Below are positions 1 to 12,715 of a DNA stretch of 64,000 nucleotides, piece after piece. The DNA lies in contig CP136061.1 in the NCBI GenBank assembly GCA_032622095.1, forward strand, positions 189,478,369 to 189,542,368, given 5' to 3'. The notes beneath the pieces are model-generated. The model was not told the DNA's origin and did no database searches. It saw nothing but the letters and a program-made list of their open reading frames with translations. The first letter of the stretch is position 1, and each line of letters starts with the position of its first letter. This DNA comes from Siphonodentalium dalli. Taxonomy: Eukaryota > Mollusca > Scaphopoda > Gadilida > Siphonodentaliidae. The position numbers were made by a program, and so were the translations under genes.

Positions 1-91
1 AATGCGTTCATAAACCTATGAACGTAATGTGACGTCACTTTCAATGTCGTTCATAGGTTTATGAACACATTGGTCCCGGAAATCACCGGGG
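1..91. repeat. Foldback at window edge
   Basis: GTTCATAAACCTATGAACG at 6-24 is repeated inverted at 48-66 around a TGACGTCA core at 31-38. Each arm is itself partly palindromic. It may continue left of the window. Confidence 0.6.
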
Positions 92-453
92 ATTGTCAGA
101 CATTACCGACTGCTTGAGTATCTAGTCAGCCAATACGCCAATGATTTGATAGCAAACAATATGTAATCGAGGTTCACGATTGGATGGCTAGTGGCATTTA
201 ATCGCGAGCACGGGTGGCACGAGATTGACTATCAGAATGTTGGTTATCATATAATCCCATATCCCATAATATGTCAAATATAGCGAATTATCTAAATATG
301 AAATACAGCGAAATAGGGCGAAATATAGATAGAAATAGGAAATTATTTATATAAAAGAAATAACGGAGATATTTGAAAAAGTGTTTTTGACGAAATAACG
401 GACATATTTGGAGAAGTGTTTTAAAGAGCGTAAGTATATAAATATAAATAATA
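92..453. other. AT-rich intergenic stretch, no gene seen
   Basis: No conserved coding signal. It contains two imperfect copies of a ~33 bp unit (around 357-425, 'gaaataacgga.atatttg') and purine-rich runs. Confidence 0.5.
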
Positions 454-591
454 AACGGCGGATTCAACGTGGTCATGGGTTTTGACCGCGATAAAAAATC
501 AGCAAACTCCGCATGAACCCCTTCAGGGTTCATGCAGTTTGCTGAATTTATCTCGCGGTCAAAATCCCATGACCACATTGAAACCGCCGTT
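454..591. mobile_element. Palindromic MITE, 138 bp
   Basis: Left half AACGGCGGATTCAA...TGGTCATGGG..TTTTGACCGCG is mirrored by CGCGGTCAAAATCCCATGACCA...CCGCCGTT over nearly the full length, with a small loop near 527. Apparent reading frames on both strands are products of the palindrome. No clear target duplication was found. Confidence 0.75.
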
Positions 592-644
592 CATTTCTTA
601 TTTAATCAATAGAGAGGTAATGTCAGAGTTCTCCATCTTGATTG

Positions 645-2330
645 TGTTCATGTACAATGGAGGAAATCGATAGCCACCCATTACCACTAAGTCACTCCAT
701 ATATACATAAACACCACAAAAATGACGATACACCACAAATGACCATACAGCAATGAGTCGCAATGCAGGCACACCGGGTATACTCCTACATATGACCCAT
801 AACCATAGGGTCACTCCCTGTATACATATTCACCACATTTCATGATCATAAGTCAATCCTTGTATACCCTTTCACCTCACCATTGGCCATACGGTCACCC
901 CCTGCATACCTATTCTCCACACACATGGCCAAATAGACTTTCAAGATATACATAAACACCACAACAATGACCATAGAGTCACTCCAGCTATAAATATGCA
1001 CCTCGCCAATGGCTATATAGCCACTTGCTTCATGCAAATACCCTCAACCATGACACCAGGTATACTTCTTCAAATGGCCTATGGCCATAAAGTCACCCCC
1101 TCTGTACCTATTCATACCTGATCATGGTCAATCCCTGTATGCATATTCACCTCACATTGGCCATAAGTCACTCCCTGTATATGTCACTCCATAGCCAAAT
1201 AGCCACTAAAGATATACTAATACACCAGGTATGCTCCTACACCTGACATATGGTAATATAGTCACTCCATGTATACATTTACGCATTCAGTCAGGATCAC
1301 AGTCACTACTTGTATACCTATTCATCTCCCCATTGACCATACAGTCACTACCTGTATACCTATTCCCCACACCCATAGTCATCTAACCACTCGATATTTC
1401 CATATGCAGCTGACACATGACCATAGAGTCATACCATTACATATACACCTCACCAATGGCCATTCAGCCCTTCCAGATATGCCAATACCCACACACACAA
1501 CTACTCATACCTTCCATACATGCATTTACACCTCACAAATGACATTTCAGCAACTCGCTATATACTCATACATGCCATCCATGATGATACAGCTAATCCG
1601 TATACACCAACCAATGATAATACATACACAACATATATAGATATACATCCCACCTATTACCACAAGGGAACTCCCTATATACCCACATGCTCGCCAATGA
1701 TCATCCACTTACTCCAGGTATGCATATACACTTCAATCATGACTGTACGATCATTCCATGTATACCTTTACACATTTCCCATAGCTATAAAATCACTCCC
1801 TATTTATCCACACACCCCATCCATGATCATAGTCAGCACATGTATACATATACACCCACCTGTCACAATACAGCCACACACGGTACATCCCACCCATGAC
1901 CTTACAGTCCCTCCATATATACATAAACAACACACATATGACCATGTAGCAACTCTCGTTATATCCATACACCACATCAATGCTCATACATCTACATCGG
2001 GTACACCCCTACTGGGTACACACAACCATACACCATACAGCCACTCCATGTATACCGATTCAGCTCGCACATAACCATACAGCTACATCGGGTACACCTG
2101 TACTGCATACACACAACCATACACCATAAGTCACTCCATGCATGTCGTTTCACCTCGCACATAACCATGACCACTCATTGTATACCTATAAATCTCACCA
2201 TGGACACCCACTCATAATCATATAGTGACTCCGTGTATGCCTATTCACATCATTCATGACCATACAATAACTCCCTGTATACCTATTCACCTCACCTATG
2301 ATCATACAGTAAATCCCAGGCTACCATCTT
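645..2330. repeat. Degenerate minisatellite, ~50-60 bp unit
   Basis: About 30 imperfect copies of a unit resembling 'tatacctattcacctcac', 'catgaccata' and 'cagtcactccctg' run through the whole stretch. Unit length and sequence drift. Long open frames here (such as 1520-2074 +) simply translate the C/A-rich repeat and are not genes. Confidence 0.85.
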
Positions 2331-3019
2331 GGCATCCACCCTGTATACAGTTGATCAATTTTAATCCTAATGGGCCAGAATAGCCAAAGATTGTGGTTCA
2401 TCTCAGTTCCGTCTCAAAGTTTTGCCGATTTCCTTTCAATAATCTGGCCAGAATCACAAAAGAGGTTCTCAGCAAAATTCCATACTACAACTTTAAAATT
2501 AATTGTCATGCCCCATACGGAACTAGGACAACCAGAATAGAACATGTAGTTGTCAGTTAATTATCCAACACATATAATAATCAAGTGAGTCACAATTTGC
2601 TACCTTTTCGGAAAACGCAGAGAATAATATTTGGGATATATGTCAAAAATGAACTTTTTATTAAATTTGGTTGACATTTTGGAAGCCATCTTGAGCAATT
2701 TGGTCTATAAACACAGTAGTGTGACACATTTAAGATAGACCAAAACAATAAACACCATTCATAACAAAGATAGTTACATTTTATTTGAAAAAATTGTCCA
2801 AACCTGAAAAGTAATTTTTTGCCAATAAGTTTGTGAGAGAAAAATCCAATATTTATGGTGATATCAGTGGTGACAATAGTAACAATTAACCATGGTGCAT
2901 CAGACATGTTAGTATTCAATGTATTGAAGGCAGAATAGCCAATTGTATACATCAACCACAACTTGTAAGCGATTGCAGGGCACGCTGGGGCAATATCTTG
3001 TCTGGAGTCTACACGGCCA

Positions 3020-4725
3020 CTTATTAGCTCAACTTACTTTGTAAGTTTGAGCTATTGCCATGGGTTGGCGACCGTCGTCTGTGTGTCTGTCAACAATTTC
3101 CTTTGGCGCGGGCTACAGGTCGTACCTTTGGTCTGATCTTTATGAAATTTGTCATGAATGTTGACATTGACATGTAGATGGGAAAGAGTCATTTTGGGGT
3201 CATTCGGCCAAAAAACATGGCCGCTGGTGGCCATCTTGGATTTCAAAATTCAATCCATTGGCGCGGGCTGCAGGTCGTACTGTTCGCCTGATCATCATGA
3301 TCGTCATGGATGTTAATATTGACATGTTGATGGGAACGAGTGATTTTGGGGTCGTTCGGCCAAAAAACATGGCCGCCAGCAGCCATCTTGGATTTTACTC
3401 TTTGCATGACTAAATACTTTGGCGCGGGCTACAGGTCGAAGCTTTGGTCGGAACTTCATGAAATTTGTCATGGATGTTAACAATGACATGTAGATGAGAA
3501 CGAGTCATTTTGGGGTCGTTCGGCCAAAAAACATGGCCACCAGCAGCCATCTTGGATTTTACTCTTTGCATGACTAAATCCTTTGGCGCGGGCTACAGGT
3601 CGTACATTTGGTCTGATCTTTATGAAATTTGCCATGAATGTTGACATTGACATGTAGATGGGAACGAGTCATTTTGGGGTCATTCGGCCAAAAAACATGA
3701 TCGCTGGCGGCCATCTTTGATTTCAAAATTCAATCCATTGGCGCGGGCTACAGGTCGTACTGTTCATCATGAAATTTATCATGGATGTTAATATTGACAT
3801 GTAGATGGGAACCGAGTGATTTTGGGGTTGTTCGGCCAAAAAACATGGCCGCCAGCAGCCATCTTGGATTTTACTCTTTGCATGACTAAATCCTTTGGCA
3901 CAGGCCACAGGTCGTACTTTAGTCAGATCATTATGAGATTTGTCATAGCTGTTGACCTTAACATGTAGAAGGGAACGAGTCATTTTGGGGTCATTCAGCC
4001 AAAAAACATGGCCAATGGTGGCCATCTTGTATTTCAAAATTAAATCCATTGGCGCGACAGGTCGTACTATTTGTCTGATCATCATTAAATTTGTTCTGGA
4101 TGTTAATATTGACATGTAGATGGGAACGAGTCATTTTGGTGTTGTTCAGCCAAAATACATGGCCGCCAGCAGCCATCTTGGATTTTACTCTTTGCATGAC
4201 TAAATCCTTTGGCGCGGGCTACAGGTCGTAGCTTTGATCGGATCTTCATGAATTTGTCATGGATGTTAACAATGACATGTAGATTGGAACGAGTCCTTTT
4301 GGGGTCGTTCGGCCAAAAAACATAGCCGCCAGCAGCCATCTTGGATTTTACTCTTTGAATGACTAAATCCTTTGGCACAGGCTACAGGTCGTACCTTTGG
4401 TCAGATCATTATGTGATTTGTAAAGGCCGTTGACATTGACATGTAGATGGGAAACAAGTCATTTTGGGGTAATTCGCAAAAAAAAACATGGCTGCCAGTG
4501 GCCATTTTAGAATTTACTCTTTGCATCACTAATCTTTTGGCACACCATAATCACCACATCCCTGATCCGATCATTATGAAACCTGTCATGAATGTTGATA
4601 TTGACATGTACATCTTGTCTTACTTAGACATTTCAATTGGCACCTTTCCTTTTCCTCCATTTACTGTCAACCATTAAATTATTCCACTACCTAAGTTGAG
4701 CTACAGTGTCATTGACACTTTCATT
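3020..4725. repeat. Tandem array of ~160 bp units with structured ends
   Basis: About nine units, each with 'ggcgcgggctacaggtcgta', 'gacatgtagatgggaacgag', 'ttttggggtc.ttcggccaaa' and 'acatggccgcc...catctt'. Junctions alternate between type A ('ttcaaaattcaatccattgg') and type B ('ttactctttgcatgactaaa'). The array is bounded by TTGAGCTATTGCCATGGG near 3048 and by a GTGTCATTGACAC hairpin near 4710. This resembles non-autonomous Helentron/pearl elements with internal satellite units; that assignment is inference. Open frames on the minus strand here are not genes. Confidence 0.85.
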
Positions 4726-6356
4726 TTTCTTGTTAACAATATTGCTTAAAAGCTGAAGGACATAATAAGGAACAAAATGAGTGGGGTAAAGTTAAGTCCC
4801 AGGGGGGTGCAAGGATACCCCTATTTGCTCCCGGACTGTATAATGTCTGTCACAAAATGGCCACCAAAATCGAATGAAATTTACATTTTGTGCAAAATTG
4901 AACAGCTAGTCCTTCCCATAACAGTGAACAAACACTCAAATTATGCGAGAAAGAAAGATTGCAAAGTATAATAGAAACATTTTATCAGAGATGTATGAAT
5001 TCTCTAATTAGTATAGTCATTGTGGTGATTTTGAAGGGTGAAACTAGAAATTTTTTTTATAAAGCCAGTTTTGGTGTCATTTTGACCAGGAATGTTTCGA
5101 CAAAAATATATCTAAAATCCGCTTTGGGGAAATTTGTTTACAGACATTTGGATGCAGAGTGTTTTGTCATTATGACACAAAATTTCGTATTGCAGATACA
5201 TGCAGACAGTTTACTTGTGTGAGCTCGCAAACCACGTATCCATGACAAGTTCTCATGGATAATTGTCATACAATTATACGAAGGTACGACCCACTACAGT
5301 ATAAGTCATCCGTGCCTTCCACTAATAAAGAGCGTTGGCGTAGAACTCCAATGCATGCGTGCACACCACGGATAAAGAGTGCATTCTACGAGCGTTGGAG
5401 GACAATGCCATTACACATGTGTGCGCTCCAGTAATAAAGTGCGTTATCATAGAACGCCAAAACACACTTCACTTTAGTTGTTTAAGCAATAGTTTGCATT
5501 GTTCGTAGTTATTTCTCATTAACCACTTCGATTTTAAATCTCCAATTGTGAAAGTAGTAAAAGTTGGGGTTTTTTAGGAGTCGGACACACGTTTCCTACT
5601 GAAAACTAATGATGACAACGTACGCAGAGTCGTTATTACGTGGGAGAATCCAGATTGTTGATTACTGTTTACATAGTTCCATAAATTAACACTCTGATTA
5701 CACTCTGTCCAATATAGTTATGTAAACGAATAGATCATAATCGTTATTTCGTGGATTTTCATGGATTATTGCAGAATATATACGATCCATATAATTTAAA
5801 ATACGTAGATAAATGTGTGCTGTCGAGTGTACACAGGGATAATTTTTCTGAAATCATGATTCTATTTCTCGTCAATATTAAGCCCTTCGTATGTATATAT
5901 AATATCCTTATAGAGCTCTTTGCTCCGAAACGAGGATCCCACCATTGATTAAAACACTGATTTCATCCACAAATCGGCAGAGACTTAATTTAAGTGATTG
6001 TCCCACATTTTCAGATGGAAATAAGTATGTACAATTATCCAATGTCATTTCTCCATCTCCTGGACTAACATTGTTCAATGTTTTGCTGCATTGTTTCAAT
6101 GTACGGTATTAAGTCATATGAACATATTCTGACTGGATGTTTTGGTTGAGAGGTCAAAATTTTATGACATGTTTCATTTCTTTTGTCATGTTACCTGTAT
6201 CTTGAAATGTCAGTACATGCATCACCAGAAAACTATAATTGTTTCAATATCAATTATATTCAAGATCTACTGATCTTTTGTTTTCTAGTCCATTTTTGTG
6301 GAAAAATGTAAAGCGACCTCCCACCGTTACATCCGGAGGAGCATTTAATATACTTT
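4726..6356. other. Intergenic; contains ATAAAGAGCGTT-type short repeats
   Basis: No gene recognised. At 5320-5470 three spaced, diverged copies of 'ataaagagcgtt' alternate with 'ctacgagcgttgg'-like and 'catagaacgcc'-like segments. The rest is AT-rich with no conserved frame. Confidence 0.5.
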
Positions 6357-7123
6357 TTAGCTCACCTGAGACGAAGTCTCCAGTGGAGCTATAGTCATCA
6401 CTCCTCGTCCGTCCATCCATCCGTCAACAATTCTTTGAACATCTTCTCCTCTGGAACCGTGAGACCAAATTGGTTCATATTTGGTGTGGATGTTCCCTAG
6501 GTGACTCTCATTCAGATTCAAATGAGGTCACTAGGTCAAATAGTTGTGAAGCCAGGGCCATAACTCTGTAATTCTTACAACAACTTCTCAAATTTCATTG
6601 GGCCGAATGGGTTCATATTTGGTACTAAGGGTCTTTGGGGGACTGTTATTAAGATGTGTTCAATGAGGTCACTGGGTCGAATGTGGGCGTAGCCAGTGAC
6701 ATAACTAAAAAAAAACAAAACAAAATTAAATTCAGATTTTGGGAATTTTCACCTTACTCAATTTAACAAAAAAAAAAAAAATTTAAGCATGTTATAAAAT
6801 TTGAAAAAAGTGACACCATTATAACATCTGCAGAGTTATGAAACTTTAATCTTTAATCTTCTGAAATTACAGAAATATTCCATTACCCATCCCCCTCCCA
6901 CATGGCCCAGACCCACCCCCACCCTGCCGTGGCCTACACCCTACCAACATCCCTTCCAACGGATATCATTTCCAGCTTCCAACATTAATACCTGTTCTAT
7001 TAAAGTTGCAGATATCTCTTTGTGGATAGACAGAGAAACACAGGTCATTAATCTAGATTAGAATAAAATGTCACTGACAGCTTGTATAAACATACTACTA
7101 GCAATTTTAAACAAACTGCCTGA

Positions 7124-8515
7124 ATTTAGTGTGTCTGACATTTGCAGGTCAGAGAATCATTAATAAGAGGCACAATCTATCACGTATTGTTCAACAGGGC
7201 AAATAGAATGTCTGTCATTTGCAGAATGAGGTCCACAGAGGGTGAATTTAGTGATGCTATCCCACACAGTGGGCTAGCATCACCAAATTGACCCTCTGGA
7301 GACCTCATTCTGCTTAGGCCTCATCTTAGAGCCCGAAGCCGCCATCGTACGCCGCCGCCGCCAGCCATATTGGCCACAAGCCGCCGCCAGCCATATTATT
7401 TCTAACGCCAGCCACATTTAAAAATCTCCGCCGCCGGAATTGTAAAATGGCTGAGCCGTGTGCATGGGCTTATATGTCAAGCACAACTGTACTGTGAATC
7501 GCAAAGAACTAAACCGCATTGCCTAATATTGGCATACTCGCATGGACACGGCATGGTTGTTATATTATCAGAACACCTGGCCCCTTAATGTGAAATAGAC
7601 TATCCCAAATGCATGCTTTCATATAACTGAATGGGCGCGTCCATTCGGTATTGAAAGGGTTAAAATATAAATTGTTTATATCGACAACACCCAGTCTCAG
7701 ACAGCACTCGCATTTGTCAATATATACACATAAGAATAGAAAATAGTTTGAAATATTATATATCATTACTATCGGGTTCATCATTCAATGATGCATGCAT
7801 ATATCGCAAGATGGCAGTGATGATAGCAGTCTGAAGTCGACAGAAGTCCCAATGTAACTACTTATACCGATTAGATGGGAAACTACATTGTATATCCATG
7901 CCAGTCCTTCGTGAATTTTCGCCATAATGGAAAAGCCCAACATCAAAAGATTACGTGTGGTCTGGAATTCTACGGGTTCACCACAAACGCTAAAAAACGG
8001 CGTCTATAACCGGTAACAGGGGATTAAGTACATTTCGGAAACGAAAATACGCTGAATGATAACATCTCAGCCGGCTGAGCCGCCATATTTCGTCAGCCAC
8101 GAACGTCGTGACTGAGCCGGCTTAGCTAGCTAACCAGCCACGAAAATCGGTTGAGCCAGCCATGAAAACTATTTGTCGTGGCTTCGGGGTCTACCTCATC
8201 TTCTTGGAAGTATCTATAGTATCAAATTAACATTGTTGTTAGTTACATTTCCCTTCTAGGAAGTTTCTATATCCCCTAATTTGCAGAAGATAAAATTCAT
8301 AATTGAGGTGTCCAATAGGTGAACATCAACTTCAACTGGGGAACTTCAATCTTATCCTAGGTCTGCCATAGCAGTTGAGGGCATTAGCAGAATGAGGTCC
8401 CCAGAGGGTGAATTTAGTGATGCTAGCCCACTGTGCAGGATAGCGTCACTAAAGTCACCCTCTGGGGGACCTCATTCCGCAAATGACAGAGTCAGACAGA
8501 CACACTATCACACTA
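7124..8515. mobile_element. Foldback element with paired palindromes
   Basis: Outer inverted ends carry 'agtgtgtctgacatttgcag' (left) and its inverse on the right. Two inner palindromes, 7215-7312 and 8381-8485, contain 'gaatgaggtcc.cagagggtg' and its mirror. It is split by the hAT-like element 7327-8193. Relatives sit at 10673-11115, 11535-11645 (partial) and 27976-28434. Confidence 0.7.
7327..8193 (+). mobile_element. Non-autonomous hAT-like element, 867 bp (copy 1)
   Basis: Ends TAGAGCCCGAAGCC and GGCTTCGGGGTCTA form terminal inverted repeats. An 8 bp target duplication CCTCATCT lies at 7319-7326 and 8194-8201. Subterminal DNA holds repeated 'ccgccagccatatt' and 'agccacgaa' motifs. It interrupts 'gcctcatctt.ctggaagtat', which is continuous at ~10806. 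A second, inverted copy is at 24574-25421. Confidence 0.93.
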
Positions 8516-9836
8516 TTTCAAGGCTTGATTGTATAATATATTGTGTTGCTTGAGGCCAGGCACATACAATGTAGGAATAGGCACACTATTTGCAGGCTTG
8601 CTCCTTTGGTGATTGTGATTCAGGTTTGTTCAATCAGGGTCACCAGGTCAAGTAGGTGCAAGGCCAGCTACATTACTCTTTCTCTACATAGTAATTCATG
8701 ATGTGTCTTCTATGCAAGAATCAAATGGCCTATTTTGCTTATATATGTATTTGGTATGAAATTACCTTGGGTGACAGATTTGTGAAAATGGGATCACAAA
8801 GTCAAATAAGGGCAGAGCCAGAGACTTAACTATTTCACTACAAAGTAATTCTTAAAATATGTTTGCAAGAACTAGTTGGCTTATTTAGCATGGAATGTTC
8901 TTCCTTGACTGCAATTCAGATTTTTTTTAATGGGGTCACTTGGTCAAATAGGGGCCAAACGAAGGACAGTTTCCCTCTTAATATGCTTCCTTCACATGGA
9001 CCATCAGGTCTATTTTACTGATATTTATCATATGTATGAAGGGTTCTTTGGTGTCTGGGATTCAAATTTATTCAGATGGGGTCACCAGCTTAAATAGGGT
9101 GGGACCAGGGACATAACTATATGTCTCTATAGTAATTCTTAAAATGTCTTCTCAAGAGAGGTTGGACTAGTTAGCTTACATATAGTATGGAGCAATCAGG
9201 AGGATCCTTAAGTGACTGAGATTCAGATTTGTTAAAATGAGGTCAATTTGTCAAGAAATGGCAGGCTATGGGGAGTTAACACTTTTGTGTCTAATAAAAT
9301 CATTGAAATACCAAATTCATTAAAACATCTACCTTGGAACCACCCGACTGATTAATCTGACATACATGTTTTGGGTCCATGGATAATTGGGCTTCAAACA
9401 TGTCTAAATGGTTTTGGAAAAAGGCGCTTGTGAGATTGGAAATTTCCAACAATTGAGAAAGTTTGAGGTGTCAGTTGTGAAATTCCAACCTAAGACTTGG
9501 GAGTCTGTAGCCCGGTCAAAGGGGACTTGTTGAGCTGGAGGAGGAGGGGGTGATCAGTAGTGTACAGTTGGTAATTTCAAGGTGGATTTTCACCAATCTA
9601 CATATGTGAAGTCTCTCTAGCCACATATCCTGTTTAGAGCTATTTCTTTTAAAGTGATTATGAAAAGTTCTGACTGTTGTAGTCTCCAGAGTCCCAGTCT
9701 TATCAGTCTTTGCAGTCCCACAGTCATTGACTGTCTTGTTATTGTAAATAGATGATCTGAAGTTCGGTGATCAGCACGAAATCCTGCCTGGAATCTATTC
9801 ATCAAGCCATTCTTATTTAAGTGTTCATATAGTCTT

Positions 9837-12450
9837 TTTATCTCACCTGAGACGAAGTCTCCGGTGGAGCTATAATCATCACTACTCGTCCGTCGTCAGT
9901 CCATCCGTCCGTCAACAATTCTTTGAACATCTTCTCCTCTGGAACCGTAACACCGAATTGGTTCATATTTGGTGTGGATGTTCCCTAGGTGACTCTCATT
10001 CAGATTTGGTCAAATAGTTGCGAAGCTAGGACCATAACTCTTTTCTACCATAGTAATTCTCACAGCGACTTCTTCTCGAATTTCATTGGGCCGAATGGGT
10101 TCATATTTGGTACAAAGGGTCCTTGGGGGACTGTTGTTCGGATTTGTTCAAATGAGGTCACTGGGTCAAATGTGGGCGGAGCCAGTGACATAACTAAAAA
10201 AAAAAAAAAAATTTAATTCAGATTTTGGGAATTTTCAGGGCGACCTTTCTCAATTTAACAAACAAACAAAATATTTTTTAAACATGTTATAAAATTTGCA
10301 AATTTGAAAAAGTGACACCATTATAACATCTGCAGAGTTATGAAACTTTACTCTTTAATCAAATTATGGAAACATTCCACCCTCCCCCACCCACCCCCCC
10401 TCCCACATGGCCCAGACCCACCCCACCCTGCCATCGACCAACATCCCTTCCAAGCCATATCACCTCTCAATTTATTTAATACCTCTTCTCACCACATAAG
10501 CATATATATCTGCAAAGACACAGGTCATTAATTTAGATTAGAATAATAGATGTCATCTGGCTAGTTTATGTAAACATATCTGTAGCAATTTAAAAACAAA
10601 CTGGTGCTCCCAAGGTTAGGTGATGACTGATAGGTTTCCCTGACATTCAATGGTATTGTGAATGGCTTAGATTTCTTCAAGTCTGGAAATAGTGTGTCTG
10701 ACATTTACAGAGTGAGGTCCCCAGATGGTGAATTTAGTGTTGCTACCCCATACAGCATGCTAGCATCACCAAATACACCCTCCAGGGACTTAATTCTGCT
10801 TATGCCTCATCTTCTGGGAAGTATCCTAAGTATCAAATTGACAGTTTGTTTTAGTCACTTTTTTCCACCTGTTCAATTTCAAGATAAACTTTGCAGAAGA
10901 TAAAATGCATAATTGAGGTGCTCAATGGATGTGTATCACCAACTTCAACTGTAGGACTTCAATCTGTTCCTAGGTTTTTATTCGCCATTGAGGCCTAATC
11001 AGATTGAGGATGAATTCGGTGATGCTAGCCTGCCTTACGGAATATTGTCATTAAATTCACCTTTTGGGGACCTAATTCTGCAAATGTCAGACATACTAAA
11101 TTCAGGCTTGGCCATTTCATATTATTTTCTTAATCACCACTTATCCAGATGAAATCATACCACTATTTTTCAAAGAAAAATTGGGGGGTATATATTGGAT
11201 TAACTTTGTCTTCTATCTGTCAGGCTTCCATCCGTCTGCCTGTTGGGATGTCTATCCATCCATCTATCAACAATTGTTTTCTTCTCCATATTAAAGACGG
11301 AATGTGTTTATATATTTCAGTGTGCATGTTCCCTAGGTGTCTCACAATCAGATTTGTTCAATTAAGTTCATCACATCAAATACATGTAGGTGCGAAGCCA
11401 GGGCCATAACTCTTTCCCTCCATAATAATTCTTAACACAGTTTTTTCATAAGAACCATTGGGCCTATATAGCTTATATTTGGTATGGAGGGGCCTTGGGT
11501 GACCGGGGTTCAGATTTGTTCAAATGGGGTCATTTTTAGGAAATGAGGTCCCCAGAGGGTGAATTTGGTGATGTTAGTCCACCTTGCGGAATACTGTCAT
11601 TAAATTCACCTGCAAGGTCAGACACACTAAATACAGACTCGGATGTTCCAATATTAGTTTCTTAACCACCACTTATCCAGGTGAAATCATACCCTATTTC
11701 TCAAAGAAAAATTGGGGGGTATATTGATATTACTAGATGAATGGATCTCATAGATGAGGATTCACATTTGTTCAGAGATAAGATATTTAACTCTCCTCTA
11801 TGCTGTTTGGTACTGGTATAATAATATTGATTTCTAGACAGCCTGGGTGGGGGCAATGTTTGAAGCAATGTGGAGGGAGTGTCGAGGGGTGGAGATTTGA
11901 CCCCCTACTTTGATCAAAAGTTAAAATTTCATGCCTGATATTACATTAGTTGTAGATTAGATGTTCACACCAAAATAAGTTAGAATTGTTCTCGTAGTTT
12001 GGTTTGATTTTCTAACATGTATGTTTTTAAACCATCAGTCCATATGTTCCTACTTCAGGTTAAACTGTTGGACCGAATTGGCCAGAAATTTTAACTTTAT
12101 GATGGGTGTCAGGTTGGTAATTTTCAAATGTTTGAGAGCTTTGAAGTACTGGTACCAGTCGTAAAATTCAACCTAAGAGGAATGTACAAAAGGATTTTTG
12201 TGAACTTAGTACTGTGGTATGGTTGTCCTCTTTAAAAGGTAAGAGGTTGGAGATTTGTCAGTGATGTGCAATTAGAACTTTCAAGGTGAAGAGCCCTGCT
12301 CATCTGAGAACATCCAGCTATGTCCATGTTTAGAACTACTTGTCTTAAGTGATTTTGTCAAGTACTGACTCTTGTAGTCTTCAGAGTCCCCGTCTTCTCA
12401 GTCCTTACAGTCTGGTGAGCGATCCAGTCATTGACTGTCTTGTTTGGAGT
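9837..12450 (+). repeat. Long interspersed repeat, copy 2
   Basis: Starts with TTTATCTCACCTGAGACGAA and follows the same order of motifs as copy 1, ending at 'cagtcattgactgtcttgtt' (~12443). It contains the foldback relative at 10673-11115 without the hAT insertion, so it preserves the empty site. Confidence 0.8.
10673..11115. mobile_element. Foldback element, relative of 7124-8515
   Basis: Left end 'agtgtgtctgacatttacag' and right end 'ctgcaaatgtcagacatact' are inverted copies. Inside are diverged palindromes ('gtgaggtccccagatggtg' and 'ggggacctaattctg'). A shorter fragment with the same ends is at 11535-11645. Confidence 0.65.
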
Positions 12451-12715
12451 AATGAAGAGTTAGAATCATTCATACCCCCATTTTAGTGTAAAAATGAAAC
12501 AGTAGCAAGGTTCCATAAGTCTGGAAAACTACTCTCTGATAGTATACGATTGAACAGTCTAACAATTTACGGAAGAAGCACATTGCAACCATGTTTTAAA
12601 ACTTGGAACAAATGTCAACTGCATGATTTTATTGATATTTGAGTCTTGCGCAACAAATATTTTTTTGATCAGATCTGTCTACTTTGAGCAGAGTTACGGC
12701 TCTTAATTAGTTCAT

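Larger units (their letters stand above)
6357..9836 (+). repeat. Long interspersed repeat, copy 1
   Basis: Begins at TTTAGCTCACCTGAGACGAA with a GAGACGAAGTCTC hairpin. It runs through 'ttcatatttggtgtggatgt', 'ggtcactgggtcaaat', an A-rich tract and a C-rich tract ('cacatggcccagaccca'). It ends near 'cagtcattgactgtcttgtt' (~9745). It carries an inserted foldback and the hAT-like element 7327-8193. No protein was recognised. Confidence 0.8.

Noticed and set aside
1269-2074. Long overlapping open frames (123 and 184 codons) rich in His/Thr/Pro
   Set aside because: They translate a C/A-rich minisatellite, overlap each other in different frames and have no splice or family signal.
3723-4378. Overlapping minus-strand frames with repeated HVFWLNDPKMTRS-like text
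   Set aside because: The repetition follows the ~160 bp DNA units exactly, appears in shifted frames and stops at unit irregularities. Repeat DNA, not a repeat protein.
7560-7784. Minus-strand frame similar to one at 24957-25200 ([14 protein letters not shown])
   Set aside because: Similar peptides arise because the two hAT-like copies are alike at the DNA level. The frames have different limits and differ by indels, and no transposase motif is present.
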